Shown here piece by piece: positions 1 through 6,496 of a DNA stretch of 16,056 bases. Where the stretch lies: NCBI GenBank assembly GCA_012271025.1, contig JAAXHF010000578.1, positions 1-16,056 on the forward strand, given 5' to 3'. The notes beneath the pieces are model-generated. The model did not search any database and was not told the DNA's origin. It saw only the letters and a list, made by a program, of their open reading frames with translations. The stretch is from Deltaproteobacteria bacterium (GTDB taxonomy: Bacteria; Desulfobacterota_B; Binatia; Bin18). The position numbers were made by a program, and so were the translations under genes. Numbering within the stretch: position 1 is the first letter of the stretch; each line of letters starts with the position of its first letter.

Positions 1-631
1 GCCTGGGATCGATCACCCGGCTGACAATAATCGGAGCCGGGCAGGCGGCCAAATCGGCCAGGGCGCGCGCCGCCGGGGCCGGGTTCAACAGCAGGGCGTT
101 GAACGGCCGCTGGCCGTCCCGTAACAGCCGCACGCTGAGCGCGGAGTCTTTACCGCCGCTGAGCAGCAGCAGATCCCGCTCGTCCTGCAGGGTCCGGGTA
201 TAGACCGGTCTGCGGGCGGGCGGGGCGGGGGTGCTGCTCAATCGCACAAAATCCGGCTGCTTGTAGTTGATGCGGTTGCGGTAAAAGAACTCCCGCATGC
301 CGTGCAGCAGCAGATCTGTCCACCAGGCGATCTGCCGCGCGTCCAGATAACCGGCCTGGACAACAATGCGGGGAGAGCAGGTGGCCTTCCAATAGCTCAG
401 CATCTCAATCAGGCCGAGGTGGAAGACCAGGTTGCTGAGGACGCACGGTTCAAGGCGGTCGAGCCGTGCGGGATCGACCGCTTCGAGGCTCAGCTGGGGC
501 TCAAAGACAATATCCGGCTCGACAATAAAGCGGAAACCCAGCCTCAAGCGCCGCCCGCGGCGGGTGCAGGAGTAGCTTTCATACCTGAACTGCGGATAGC
601 GGCTGCGCAGCCGCTCAAGTGTCAGGGCCAT
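1..631 (-). CDS. murL: PP-loop ATPase domain protein, likely MurL-type UDP-MurNAc-L-Ala-L-Glu epimerase (3' end outside window)
   Basis: Only the first 210 residues are visible; the frame is open to the window edge at position 1. MurL uses ATP to epimerise the terminal L-Glu of UDP-MurNAc-L-Ala-L-Glu to D-Glu, an alternative to glutamate racemase in peptidoglycan synthesis. Seen: an N-terminal part beginning FRYESY (15-20), a segment LIEMLSYWKATCSPRIV (74-90), FYRNRINY (116-123), and then the nucleotide-binding PP-loop SGGKDS at 158-163. This order, a 150-residue N-terminal domain followed by SGGKDS, fits my memory of MurL proteins (usually about 440 aa). The ATG at 631-629 lies 3 nt after the stop of the D-amino-acid-oxidase-like gene, so the two are probably translationally coupled. 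Alternative: another PP-loop enzyme such as a QueC-like or amidotransferase-type ATPase. The PP-loop assignment is firm; the MurL name is a family-level judgement. Confidence 0.6.
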   Translation of the reverse strand, partial: MALTLERLRSRYPQFRYESYSCTRRGRRLRLGFRFIVEPDIVFEPQLSLEAVDPARLDRLEPCVLSNLVFHLGLIEMLSYWKATCSPRIVVQAGYLDARQIAWWTDLLLHGMREFFYRNRINYKQPDFVRLSSTPAPPARRPVYTRTLQDERDLLLLSGGKDSALSVRLLRDGQRPFNALLLNPAPAARALADLAACPAPIIVSRVIDPR

Positions 632-634
632 GGC

Positions 635-1573
635 TCAGACACAGTCCAGCGCCGCCCGGGCACTGCCCCACGACAGGGTCACCCCGGCCCCGCCGTGGCC
701 GTAGTTGTGGACGATGCGCCGACTGTTTCGCTCTTCGGCCTCAAGCCGGATGCCGCCCTCCCGGTAGGGCCGCAGCCCGGCATACGTCCGTCGGACATCG
801 CCCAGCTCCAGACCGGGCAGGATGCGCCTGTTGCCGTGAATCACCAGGTGCAGCGCCCCGTTGTCAACCGTTTCGGTGTCGATGTTTCGCTCGGTCGTGC
901 CGCCCAGCAGGGTCTCGGTTTTGCGCGGATACACATAAAACCCGTCGGCGTTGATCGACCAGTCCATGTCCGGCCGGGGGCCGACGACCACCACCTGACC
1001 CTTGATCGGGATCAAGTTCTGGTCGTGACACAGCCGACGCGAGCCCAGGCCGGTACAGTTGAACACAATCTCGGCCGGCAGACCGGCCAACTGCTCCAGG
1101 TCGGTGAACGGCCGGTCAACGACCACGACGCGGCCCGTGTTCTGCTCAAACCGGGCCATCAACCACGCCAGGTACACGGGCATGTCAATAAAAAAGCTCA
1201 CGTATCTCCAGCCAAAGGCGTATCCGCCGGGCACCTCGGGCCGCTCCAGGATGCGCACCTGCTGCATCACCGACAGATAGTCGGCCCTGGGCCGGGGCGC
1301 GCTGCTGGCCTCCCAGTGGACGTGTTTGCGCACGCCCGCAGCTGCGCCCGCCTCGGCCTGCACCCGCTCAAACGCGGTCCAGCTGTCTTCGAGGAGGCGC
1401 TGGGTGTGTGTGGTATACCCCACCGCGTGGGGCTTGAAGCTGGCGCCGGCCTTGACCGAGGTGGTGTGCAGCGGCAGGCGGTCGGTGTACAGGCTGACGG
1501 TCCAGCCGCGCTGTTGGGCCAGCAGAGCCGTACTCAGGCCAAGCACACCGGCGCCGAGGACCGCAACATGCAT
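635..1573 (-). CDS. FAD-dependent D-amino-acid oxidase family protein (DAO/D-aspartate oxidase type)
   Basis: 312 aa from the ATG at 1573, which has GGAGAG a few bases upstream; the frame stays open 20 codons further, but the FAD-binding motif begins right at this Met (MHVAVLGAGVLGLSTA, residues 1-16, GxGxxG). The family oxidatively deaminates D-amino acids to 2-oxo acids, ammonia and H2O2. Other signatures: FNCTGLGSR (171-179), DGFYVYPR (210-217) where the active-site tyrosines of DAAO lie, GLRPYREGGIRLE (266-278) with Arg268 matching the carboxylate-binding Arg, and the C-terminal NYGHGGAGVTLSWG (290-303) FAD signature. The length is close to that of eukaryotic-type DAAO/DASPO (about 340). 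No signal peptide is apparent. It follows the FmdB-like gene by 81 nt and sits 3 nt before the MurL-like gene. The substrate (neutral D-amino acids, D-Asp or D-Glu) cannot be read from the sequence. Confidence 0.85.
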   Translation of the reverse strand: MHVAVLGAGVLGLSTALLAQQRGWTVSLYTDRLPLHTTSVKAGASFKPHAVGYTTHTQRLLEDSWTAFERVQAEAGAAAGVRKHVHWEASSAPRPRADYLSVMQQVRILERPEVPGGYAFGWRYVSFFIDMPVYLAWLMARFEQNTGRVVVVDRPFTDLEQLAGLPAEIVFNCTGLGSRRLCHDQNLIPIKGQVVVVGPRPDMDWSINADGFYVYPRKTETLLGGTTERNIDTETVDNGALHLVIHGNRRILPGLELGDVRRTYAGLRPYREGGIRLEAEERNSRRIVHNYGHGGAGVTLSWGSARAALDCV

Positions 1574-1654
1574 GGCGTCTCTCCGCTGGTCAGGACACCG
1601 TTCAGCCCGCCACCCGCCGGGAGACAGACACATGACGGGCTTGGGCTGCCATGG

Positions 1655-2179
1655 CTAGTGGCTATGCGCCGCCTTAGCCGCCGAGTGGCCTTTCCCTTTC
1701 GTGTGGCTGTGGCCGTGATCGTGCGAGTGGGCGTGGCGGCGGAAGTTCGTGCTGTCGGCGCTCTTCTTATGGCTGTGGCCGTGGTCGTGGCCGTGCGAGG
1801 GCGGCGCATAGCTGGGTTCGGGCAGGCCGCGCTGCTGGCGCACCTCGGCCGTCTTGGCCGTGGTATCGTCAAACTCGTTGCCCCGGCCGACGCTGTGGGC
1901 GGCAAAACGCTTCACCGAGTACTCATCCATGTGGCACGACAGGGGAACCTGCGGGTAGCGCATGCACAGGGGCCGCTGGTGCTGATTCTGAGGGCTGGGT
2001 CGGGGCTGTTGTCCGGCGTGGACATCGACCGCGCCAGAGCTGATGGCGAAGGCCGACACAATCCGGGGAGCGCGCTTGCCGCAGCTCGGACACGCCTTCT
2101 TTTTGTTGGACTCACGCATTGAGTTTAACTCCTCAAAGGTGAGCTGACAGGCGACGCAGTGGTATTCGTACAGCGGCAT
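1655..2179 (-). CDS. FmdB-family zinc-ribbon protein with histidine-rich C-terminal tail
   Basis: 174 aa. The N-terminus MPLYEYHCVAC starts the FmdB putative regulatory domain, a small zinc ribbon with Cys pairs C8/C11 and C30/C33. A middle part (about 70-105) with two further cysteines (C72, C82) and CMRYPQVPLSCHMDEYS follows. The last 46 residues contain 14 histidines, arranged as two related blocks (HGHDHGHSHKK at 129-139 and HSHDHGHSHTK at 151-161). Such tails usually bind Ni, Zn, Co or Cu; the metal here is unknown. The ATG at 2179 has GGGAGA about 8 nt upstream and lies 20 nt after the stop of the lactonase-like gene, so co-transcription is likely. FmdB-domain proteins are annotated as regulators because of formamidase/acetamidase loci, but most have no shown function. 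The tail and the middle cysteine segment make this much longer than a plain FmdB protein (about 70-110 aa). Confidence 0.8.
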   Translation of the reverse strand: MPLYEYHCVACQLTFEELNSMRESNKKKACPSCGKRAPRIVSAFAISSGAVDVHAGQQPRPSPQNQHQRPLCMRYPQVPLSCHMDEYSVKRFAAHSVGRGNEFDDTTAKTAEVRQQRGLPEPSYAPPSHGHDHGHSHKKSADSTNFRRHAHSHDHGHSHTKGKGHSAAKAAHSH

Positions 2180-2199
2180 CGGTCTTCTCCCGGAGAGGT

Positions 2200-2985
2200 C
2201 TATTCAATCGACGTGGGCGCGTGCGGAAACTCGATCCAGTCTTCGGGGTCGTGCGAAATCCAGACGCTGGCCTCGTGCAGGTCGCGCAGGGCCTTGATGC
2301 GCTGAATCGACAGCGAGGACTGCGCCGGATCGGTGTCCAGCGGCATGCCGGCCAGGGTGTCGAACTGCATCCGCAGGTGGAGGGTATCGCCGACGAGCAG
2401 GATGGAGCGGTTGGGCAGGTGGACGTACAGCGAGCTTTCGCCCGGCGTATGGCCCGGGGTCTTGAGCAGGTGCAGGCTGCTGTCGCCAAACACGTCAAAA
2501 TCGCCCTGCAACTCCAACCAGTCAAAATTGCGGGTCGGCACGATATCCTTGAACACGAACACGTCCCGCAGATGCGTATCCGGCCAGTAGGCGTAGCGCA
2601 GCTCGTTTTCCATGATCAGGAACTTGGCGTTCGGAAAAGCGTGCAAATAGCCGGTGTGGTCGAGGTGCAGGTGGGAGACGATCACGTATTTGATATCGTC
2701 CATCTTGTAGCCCAGAGCCTGGATCTGGCGGTCGAGCAACAGCTCTTTGGGATAGTTGATCTGCAGGGCTTCGGCGAACGGTCCCCAGTGACCGACCGGG
2801 TCATCGGCCGCAGCCGGATGGCAGCCGGTATCGAACAGGACGAGGCCCTTGGGGTGTTCGATCAGATAAGCCGGGCACGGAATCTCCACCAGATCGTTAG
2901 CCCCGCCGTGGGCCAGCAGGCTCTGCGGCACGGTCAGGGTTGCGTTGGGCAGGGCCCACATCTTGGTCGCTGTTCCATTCGGCAT
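2200..2985 (-). CDS. Metallo-beta-lactamase-fold hydrolase, N-acyl-homoserine-lactonase-like (AiiA/AttM group)
   Basis: 261 aa, close to AiiA (250) and AttM/BlcC (about 263). The dinuclear zinc site is complete: HLHLDH at 105-110, H179 in TPGHTPGESS, D200 in LVGDTLH and H245 in ISHDPEDW. The N-terminus with MWALPNATLTVP (9-20) and the strand LVLFDTGCHP (48-57) fit the quorum-quenching lactonase group, which opens the lactone ring of acyl-homoserine lactones; other family members act on gamma-butyrolactone or unrelated esters. The ATG at 2985 has a near-ideal ribosome binding site (AAAGGAGG at 2991-2998, 5 nt spacing). No signal peptide is seen, so it is probably cytoplasmic. It is the first gene after the promoter at 3031-3060 and is followed at 20 nt by the FmdB-like gene. 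The fold and metal site are certain; the lactone substrate is a family inference. Confidence 0.8.
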   Translation of the reverse strand: MPNGTATKMWALPNATLTVPQSLLAHGGANDLVEIPCPAYLIEHPKGLVLFDTGCHPAAADDPVGHWGPFAEALQINYPKELLLDRQIQALGYKMDDIKYVIVSHLHLDHTGYLHAFPNAKFLIMENELRYAYWPDTHLRDVFVFKDIVPTRNFDWLELQGDFDVFGDSSLHLLKTPGHTPGESSLYVHLPNRSILLVGDTLHLRMQFDTLAGMPLDTDPAQSSLSIQRIKALRDLHEASVWISHDPEDWIEFPHAPTSIE

Positions 2986-3002
2986 GGCGTCCTCCTTTGC
3001 CC

Positions 3003-3029
3003 TCAGCCGGGGGTGTTCGAGCCGGCTGA
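3003..3029. repeat. Perfect inverted repeat in the lactonase leader (possible operator or 5' UTR hairpin)
   Basis: TCAGCCGG (3003-3010) and CCGGCTGA (3022-3029) are exact 8-bp reverse complements separated by 11 bases. The repeat begins 1 base downstream (minus-strand sense) of the -10 box at 3031-3036, so it spans the expected transcription start and early leader, the usual place for a repressor operator. It lacks a following U-run, which argues against an intrinsic terminator for the upstream acyl-CoA dehydrogenase gene. The regulator is unknown and no regulator gene is adjacent. Confidence 0.45.
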
Positions 3030-3030
3030 A

Positions 3031-3060
3031 ATGCTAGTCCAAGCCGCTCCGCAGTGTCAA
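3031..3060 (-). promoter_or_regulatory. Sigma-70-type promoter for the lactonase-FmdB-DAO-MurL-like operon
   Basis: On the minus strand a perfect -35 hexamer TTGACA (3060-3055) is followed after 18 bases by TAGCAT (3036-3031), 4 of 6 to the -10 consensus. It lies in the 86-nt gap between the acyl-CoA dehydrogenase stop (3072) and the lactonase start (2985), giving a predicted leader of about 40 nt that contains the ribosome binding site. An 8-bp inverted repeat overlaps the predicted start site. Confidence 0.5.
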
Positions 3061-3071
3061 GCGTTTGCACC

Positions 3072-4259
3072 CTAGCGCGCCTTGGGCAGCCCCAGCACCC
3101 GCTCGCCAATCACCCCGCGCAGAATCTCGTTCGTCCCGGCAGCGATCGTGCCGCCCCGCGCGCTCAGCATCCGATACGACCAGCGGGCCTGATCGACCGC
3201 AAACGGCGAGCCCTTGGCCAGCACCGCATACGGCCCCAAGAGTTCCATAGCAAAGTCCACGACCCGCATATTCAGCTCGCTGGCCTGGATCTTGGAGAAG
3301 GAACCCTCGGGTCCCGGCGGCTGGCCGTGGAGCTGGCGGGTCAGGCGGCGCAGCTCGTTGTACTTGATCGCCTCGGCCTCGATCGAGAACTGGGCCAGCT
3401 GTTGACGCACAGCCTCGTCCTCAATCGCCGGACGCCCGTTCAACTCGATCCGGCGGGCGACCTCGTGCAGCTGGGGCAGGAGCTTCTCGAAGCGGTAAAA
3501 GCTGCTGCTCGACACCCGCTCGAACATCAGGGTCGTAATCGCCACCATCCAGCCTTGGTTGAGGTCGCCGACCAGGTTCTCCTTGGGCACCCGCACGTCC
3601 TCGAAAAAGACCTCGTTGAACTCCGCATCGCCGTTGATCTGGACCAGCGGGCGGACCGTCACGCCGGGGCTGTGCATATCGACCAGGATATAGCTGATGC
3701 CCTTGTGTTTGGGGGCGTCGGGGTCCGTTCGGACCAGCACAAAACACCAGTCCGAGTACTGCGCCCAACTCGTCCACACCTTCTGGCCGTTGACCACGAA
3801 CTGGTCGCCGTCTTCAACCGCCCGGGTCTGGATGGAGGCCAGATCCGAGCCCGAACCCGGCTCGGAATAGCCCTGACACCAGATGTGTTCGGCCGGCAGA
3901 ATCTTGGGCAGGAAGCGCTGCTTCTGGGCCTCCGTGCCCCAGTGCATCAGGGTCGGCCCGAGCAGCGAAATCCCGCTCAGGTTCACCCCTTGCGACACGC
4001 CCAGGCGACTCATCTCCTCGTTGAAGATGGCCTGTTCGAGCAGCGATGCTCCGCGCCCGCCATATTCCTCGGGCCACCACAGGCCGACCCAGCCGCCCTC
4101 GTGAAGCTTCTGATGCCAGTCCAGGCCGCGCTGCCAGCGTTCTGCGGGCTCCAGGTCTTCGTCCCTGCCGCCCCGCAGGTCGTCCGGCACATTGGCCTCC
4201 ATCCAGACCCGCACTTCGTCACGAAACTGTTCTTCTGCCGGTGAATAGCTGAAATCCAT
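3072..4259 (-). CDS. Acyl-CoA dehydrogenase family protein (IVD/LCAD-like catalytic Glu position)
   Basis: 395 aa flavoprotein predicted to introduce an alpha-beta double bond in an acyl-CoA, passing electrons to ETF. Start ATG 4259 is chosen over the longer open frame (to 4292) because MDFSYSPAEEQFRDEV is the usual family N-terminus and AAGGAG lies 7 nt upstream. Domains: N-terminal helical (1-125), middle beta domain with the FAD/substrate motif GYSEPGSGSDLAS (130-142) and KVWTSWAQ (160-167), and C-terminal helical with ARGGTIAAGTNEIL (367-380). The usual MCAD-type Glu (YEGT) position is Ala374, but LMFERVSS places Glu247 where isovaleryl-CoA and long-chain dehydrogenases carry their base, so the enzyme is probably active. 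Substrate unknown. It is divergent from a second acyl-CoA dehydrogenase, with 212 nt between start codons. Confidence 0.9.
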   Translation of the reverse strand: MDFSYSPAEEQFRDEVRVWMEANVPDDLRGGRDEDLEPAERWQRGLDWHQKLHEGGWVGLWWPEEYGGRGASLLEQAIFNEEMSRLGVSQGVNLSGISLLGPTLMHWGTEAQKQRFLPKILPAEHIWCQGYSEPGSGSDLASIQTRAVEDGDQFVVNGQKVWTSWAQYSDWCFVLVRTDPDAPKHKGISYILVDMHSPGVTVRPLVQINGDAEFNEVFFEDVRVPKENLVGDLNQGWMVAITTLMFERVSSSSFYRFEKLLPQLHEVARRIELNGRPAIEDEAVRQQLAQFSIEAEAIKYNELRRLTRQLHGQPPGPEGSFSKIQASELNMRVVDFAMELLGPYAVLAKGSPFAVDQARWSYRMLSARGGTIAAGTNEILRGVIGERVLGLPKAR

Positions 4260-4471
4260 GTCTGGCTCCTTGGCTCCTTCAGGCTGGGCCATACCGGGCG
4301 GGGCTTCCTCCCGGTGTGACGCATGTATTATCCGGCCTGATCGCCTGTCTTATAGCCCACTCCGGCCAAAAAAGCGAAGCGCGCCGTCGGCCCGCAGAGC
4401 GCTGCCCATATCTTGCGGCCCCTGCCCGTGGCCAGTACCATGCCCACACCCGTCCCGATGAGAGGAGAGCC
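4260..4471. promoter_or_regulatory. Divergent intergenic region between the two acyl-CoA dehydrogenases
   Basis: This 212-base gap must contain the promoters of both divergent genes unless one is read from elsewhere. On the minus strand GATAAT/TAATAC around 4326-4332 looks like a -10 box, about 65-70 nt upstream of the minus-strand start, but I see no convincing -35. On the plus strand TATAGC near 4351-4356 is a weak -10 candidate. No clear operator palindrome was found. Confidence 0.25.
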
Positions 4472-5626
4472 ATGGAATTCACCTTTAGTGAAGAGCAGCG
4501 CCTGCTCCAAGACAGCCTGCGCCAGTACGCCAAGGAAAAACTGCTGCCCAAATACGCCCACTGGGATGCGGGCCACACAATCAGCCGCGAGGAGCTGCGG
4601 GAGGCGGCCGAACTGGGCATCTTCGGGCTACGGGTACCGGAAAAGTTTGGCGGCCAAGAGGTCGACTATGTCACCTGCGGCCTGATGACCGAGGAACTGT
4701 CACGGGGCGACTTCAACTACAGCCTGTATATCCAGCTGGGCCTGATCGCCTCAGAACTGCTGGCCGACTACGCCCACCCCGAGGTCCAGGCCGAGTGGCT
4801 GACCCGACACGCCAGGGGCGACGCGGTCATCGCCTTTGGCCTGACCGAGCCGAGCGCCGGCTCAGACGCGGCCAACATCACCACCCGGGCCCAAAAGATG
4901 GGCGACGACTACGTCATCAGCGGCGAAAAAGCCTCCATCACCTTTGCCGGCTATGCCGACGCCTGCATTGTCTTTGCCCGGACCGGCGAGCAGGGCGCCC
5001 ACGGCCTGTCGGCCTTTCTGGTCCCGCTCGACAGCCCGGGCGTCAGCCGCCAGGTCTACAAGAGTCCGGGCGAACGCCTGACCCAGCGCGGCTCGCTGTT
5101 TTTTGACGGGGTGCGGGTGCCGGCCCGCAACCGGGTCGGCGATGAGAGCCGGGGTTTTCAGCAGGCCATGGTCGCCTTTGATTTCAACCGGGCGATCATC
5201 GGGCTGGCCTGCGTCGGCGCCGCCCAGCAGTCGCTGGACGAGACCATCGCGTACACCAAGGGCCGGATTGTCTTTGGCAAGCCGCTGGCCACCTTTGAGG
5301 GTGTGGCGTTCCAGATTGCCGAGCATCTGAGCCTGCTCGAAGCGGCGCGGCTGGTGTCCTACAAGTGCCTGTGGCTCAAGGATCAGGGCCGCAAACATAC
5401 TACAGAAGCAGCCATGGCCAAATGGATGGGACCCAAGTTTTCGGCCGAGGCGATTCACGCCTGCATCATTCTGCACGGGCATTACGGCTACAGCATGGAC
5501 GCGCCGCTGGAGCAGCGCTGGCGGGATGTGCTGGGTCTGGAGATTGGCGACGGGACGCCGGAGATCATGAAGGGCATTGTTGCCCGCGAGGCGTTCGGAC
5601 GGGAGTATACCGCCTATCGGTCCTAG
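4472..5626 (+). CDS. Acyl-CoA dehydrogenase family protein with Asp at the usual catalytic Glu position
   Basis: 384 aa. Start ATG 4472 is preceded by AGAGGAGAG at 4461-4469; a longer frame back to 4316 exists, but MEFTFSEEQRLLQDSLRQYA is the normal family N-terminus. The middle domain carries LTEPSAGSDAA (124-134) and GEKASITFAG (151-160), the FAD-contact region. The C-terminal domain ends IGDGTPEIMKGIVARE (358-373). Here Asp360 replaces the catalytic Glu of the YEGT motif, and the alternative (IVD-type) base position is Asn239 in FDFNRAI. An Asp base is known from some alicyclic acyl-CoA dehydrogenases (cyclohexanecarboxyl-CoA type), so an unusual acyl-CoA substrate is possible; this is inference. 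It is divergent from the other acyl-CoA dehydrogenase at 3072-4259 and ends 8 nt before a hairpin shared with the convergent hydrolase gene. Confidence 0.9.
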   Translation: MEFTFSEEQRLLQDSLRQYAKEKLLPKYAHWDAGHTISREELREAAELGIFGLRVPEKFGGQEVDYVTCGLMTEELSRGDFNYSLYIQLGLIASELLADYAHPEVQAEWLTRHARGDAVIAFGLTEPSAGSDAANITTRAQKMGDDYVISGEKASITFAGYADACIVFARTGEQGAHGLSAFLVPLDSPGVSRQVYKSPGERLTQRGSLFFDGVRVPARNRVGDESRGFQQAMVAFDFNRAIIGLACVGAAQQSLDETIAYTKGRIVFGKPLATFEGVAFQIAEHLSLLEAARLVSYKCLWLKDQGRKHTTEAAMAKWMGPKFSAEAIHACIILHGHYGYSMDAPLEQRWRDVLGLEIGDGTPEIMKGIVAREAFGREYTAYRS

Positions 5627-5631
5627 GGGCT

Positions 5632-5663
5632 CCGACCGGGACGGACGAACCCGCCCCGGTCGG
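5632..5663. terminator. Bidirectional hairpin between convergent genes (possible terminator)
   Basis: CCGACCGGG (5632-5640) and CCCGGTCGG (5655-5663) are perfect 9-bp complements, and CGG/CCG inside the 14-base loop can extend the stem after one mismatch. It sits in the 51-base space between the convergent acyl-CoA dehydrogenase stop (5626) and hydrolase stop (5678). There is no T-run on either side, so it is not a canonical intrinsic terminator, but it may pause polymerase or protect 3' ends. Confidence 0.4.
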
Positions 5664-5677
5664 CCGTAACCGCAGGA

Positions 5678-6472
5678 CTAGGCCAAAAAGCGCCGGACCC
5701 GCTCAACAAAGGCGTCGGTCTGTTCGATCTCGGGCCGGTGGCCACAGTTGTCGAACACGACCAGTTCGGAGCCGGGAATCGCCTTGTTATAGGCTTGGCC
5801 CGCGCTCAGCGGGACAACGTCGTCGTTTCTGCCCCAGATAATAAGGGTCGGCAGGTCTTTTGCGCCGGCCAGCAGGGGTCCCAGGCTGGGGTAGAACATG
5901 TACGGCTCCCAGGCGATACGGGCGGTCTCGGCTCGCGCGTCTTCCCAGGCTTCGTACTGTTCGGGGGTTTGCTCGCCGCCGTACAGTTTGGCGAACTCCG
6001 GGGTGTTTTCCATGTCGGCAACGCTGGCATCGAGATAGGCCCGAGCGGTGACGATAAACATATCCTTGATATCGCCCTCGGGCGGTCGAATGCCGGTTGC
6101 GCCGACCAGCACCAGACGCCGGAACTGGGCGGCGTTGGCGGCCGCCATTTCCGCCGCAACCCAGCCGCCCAGCGAAAACCCGATGACGTTGGCCGGAGCC
6201 AGACTCCTGTCCTGGATTACCTGGGCGTAGAAACCGGCCAGATCGCGCACATTGTTGACCCACTCGACCCGGGGCGATTTGCCAAAGCCCGGGTGGTGGG
6301 GGACCATGACCGTATGCGTCCGGGCCAGCTCTTCATGCCAACTGGTAATGCCCGGATGTCCCAGTTCCTCGTGCAACACGAGCAGTGCGGGGCCGGAGCC
6401 CCCGCTCGTCACTACCAACTCGGTACCAGCTACCTGGACCGTTTCGTCTTGCCATCCTTGTGTTTCTGCCAA
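5678..6472 (-). CDS. Alpha/beta-hydrolase fold protein
   Basis: 264 aa, the usual size of single-domain alpha/beta hydrolases. The catalytic triad is visible: nucleophile Ser100 in the elbow GFSLGG (98-103), acid Asp217 in WGRNDDVVP (213-221) and His245 in NCGHRPEIEQ. The oxyanion-type segment LVLHEELGHPG (31-41) precedes PGFGKS (61-66), and a cap region follows at about 130-200. The start codon is TTG at 6472, supported by a strong ribosome binding site (AAAGGAGG at 6480-6487, 7 nt spacing); no ATG or GTG is better placed. It lies 24 nt after the pyrE stop and is probably co-transcribed. Relatives cleave esters, lactones, epoxides or meta-cleavage products of aromatics; the substrate cannot be told from the sequence, and the pairing with pyrE gives no obvious hint. 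Confidence 0.85.
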   Translation of the reverse strand: MAETQGWQDETVQVAGTELVVTSGGSGPALLVLHEELGHPGITSWHEELARTHTVMVPHHPGFGKSPRVEWVNNVRDLAGFYAQVIQDRSLAPANVIGFSLGGWVAAEMAAANAAQFRRLVLVGATGIRPPEGDIKDMFIVTARAYLDASVADMENTPEFAKLYGGEQTPEQYEAWEDARAETARIAWEPYMFYPSLGPLLAGAKDLPTLIIWGRNDDVVPLSAGQAYNKAIPGSELVVFDNCGHRPEIEQTDAFVERVRRFLA

Positions 6473-6479
6473 TGGATGT

Positions 6480-6487
6480 CCTCCTTT
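6480..6487 (-). promoter_or_regulatory. Strong Shine-Dalgarno that fixes the TTG start of the hydrolase
   Basis: AAAGGAGG on the minus strand ends 7 bases before TTG 6472. This near-perfect anti-16S match at ideal spacing decides the non-ATG start. The same AAAGGAGG octamer precedes the lactonase gene at 2991-2998. Confidence 0.75.
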
Positions 6488-6496
6488 CCAGTCTGT

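Noticed and set aside
1574..1633. Longer N-terminus for the DAO-family gene starting at 1633
   Set aside because: The FAD-binding strand begins at the Met at 1573, which has its own GGAGAG; the extra 20 residues look non-homologous.
302..2122. A 606-codon open frame on the plus strand
   Set aside because: It lies antisense across the MurL-like, DAO and FmdB genes, all of which show clear family motifs. Its translation has low complexity and no recognisable domain; long antisense frames are expected in GC-rich coding DNA.
3054..4244. A 396-codon open frame on the plus strand
   Set aside because: Antisense shadow of the acyl-CoA dehydrogenase at 3072-4259, with no family motif.
3072..4259. 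Idea that this acyl-CoA dehydrogenase is catalytically dead because Ala replaces Glu in the C-terminal motif
   Set aside because: Glu247 in LMFERVSS occupies the position used as base by isovaleryl-CoA and long-chain acyl-CoA dehydrogenases, so an active enzyme is more likely.
5632..5663. Classical intrinsic terminator
   Set aside because: A strong stem is present but neither strand shows the required T-run, so it is listed only as a possible bidirectional terminator.
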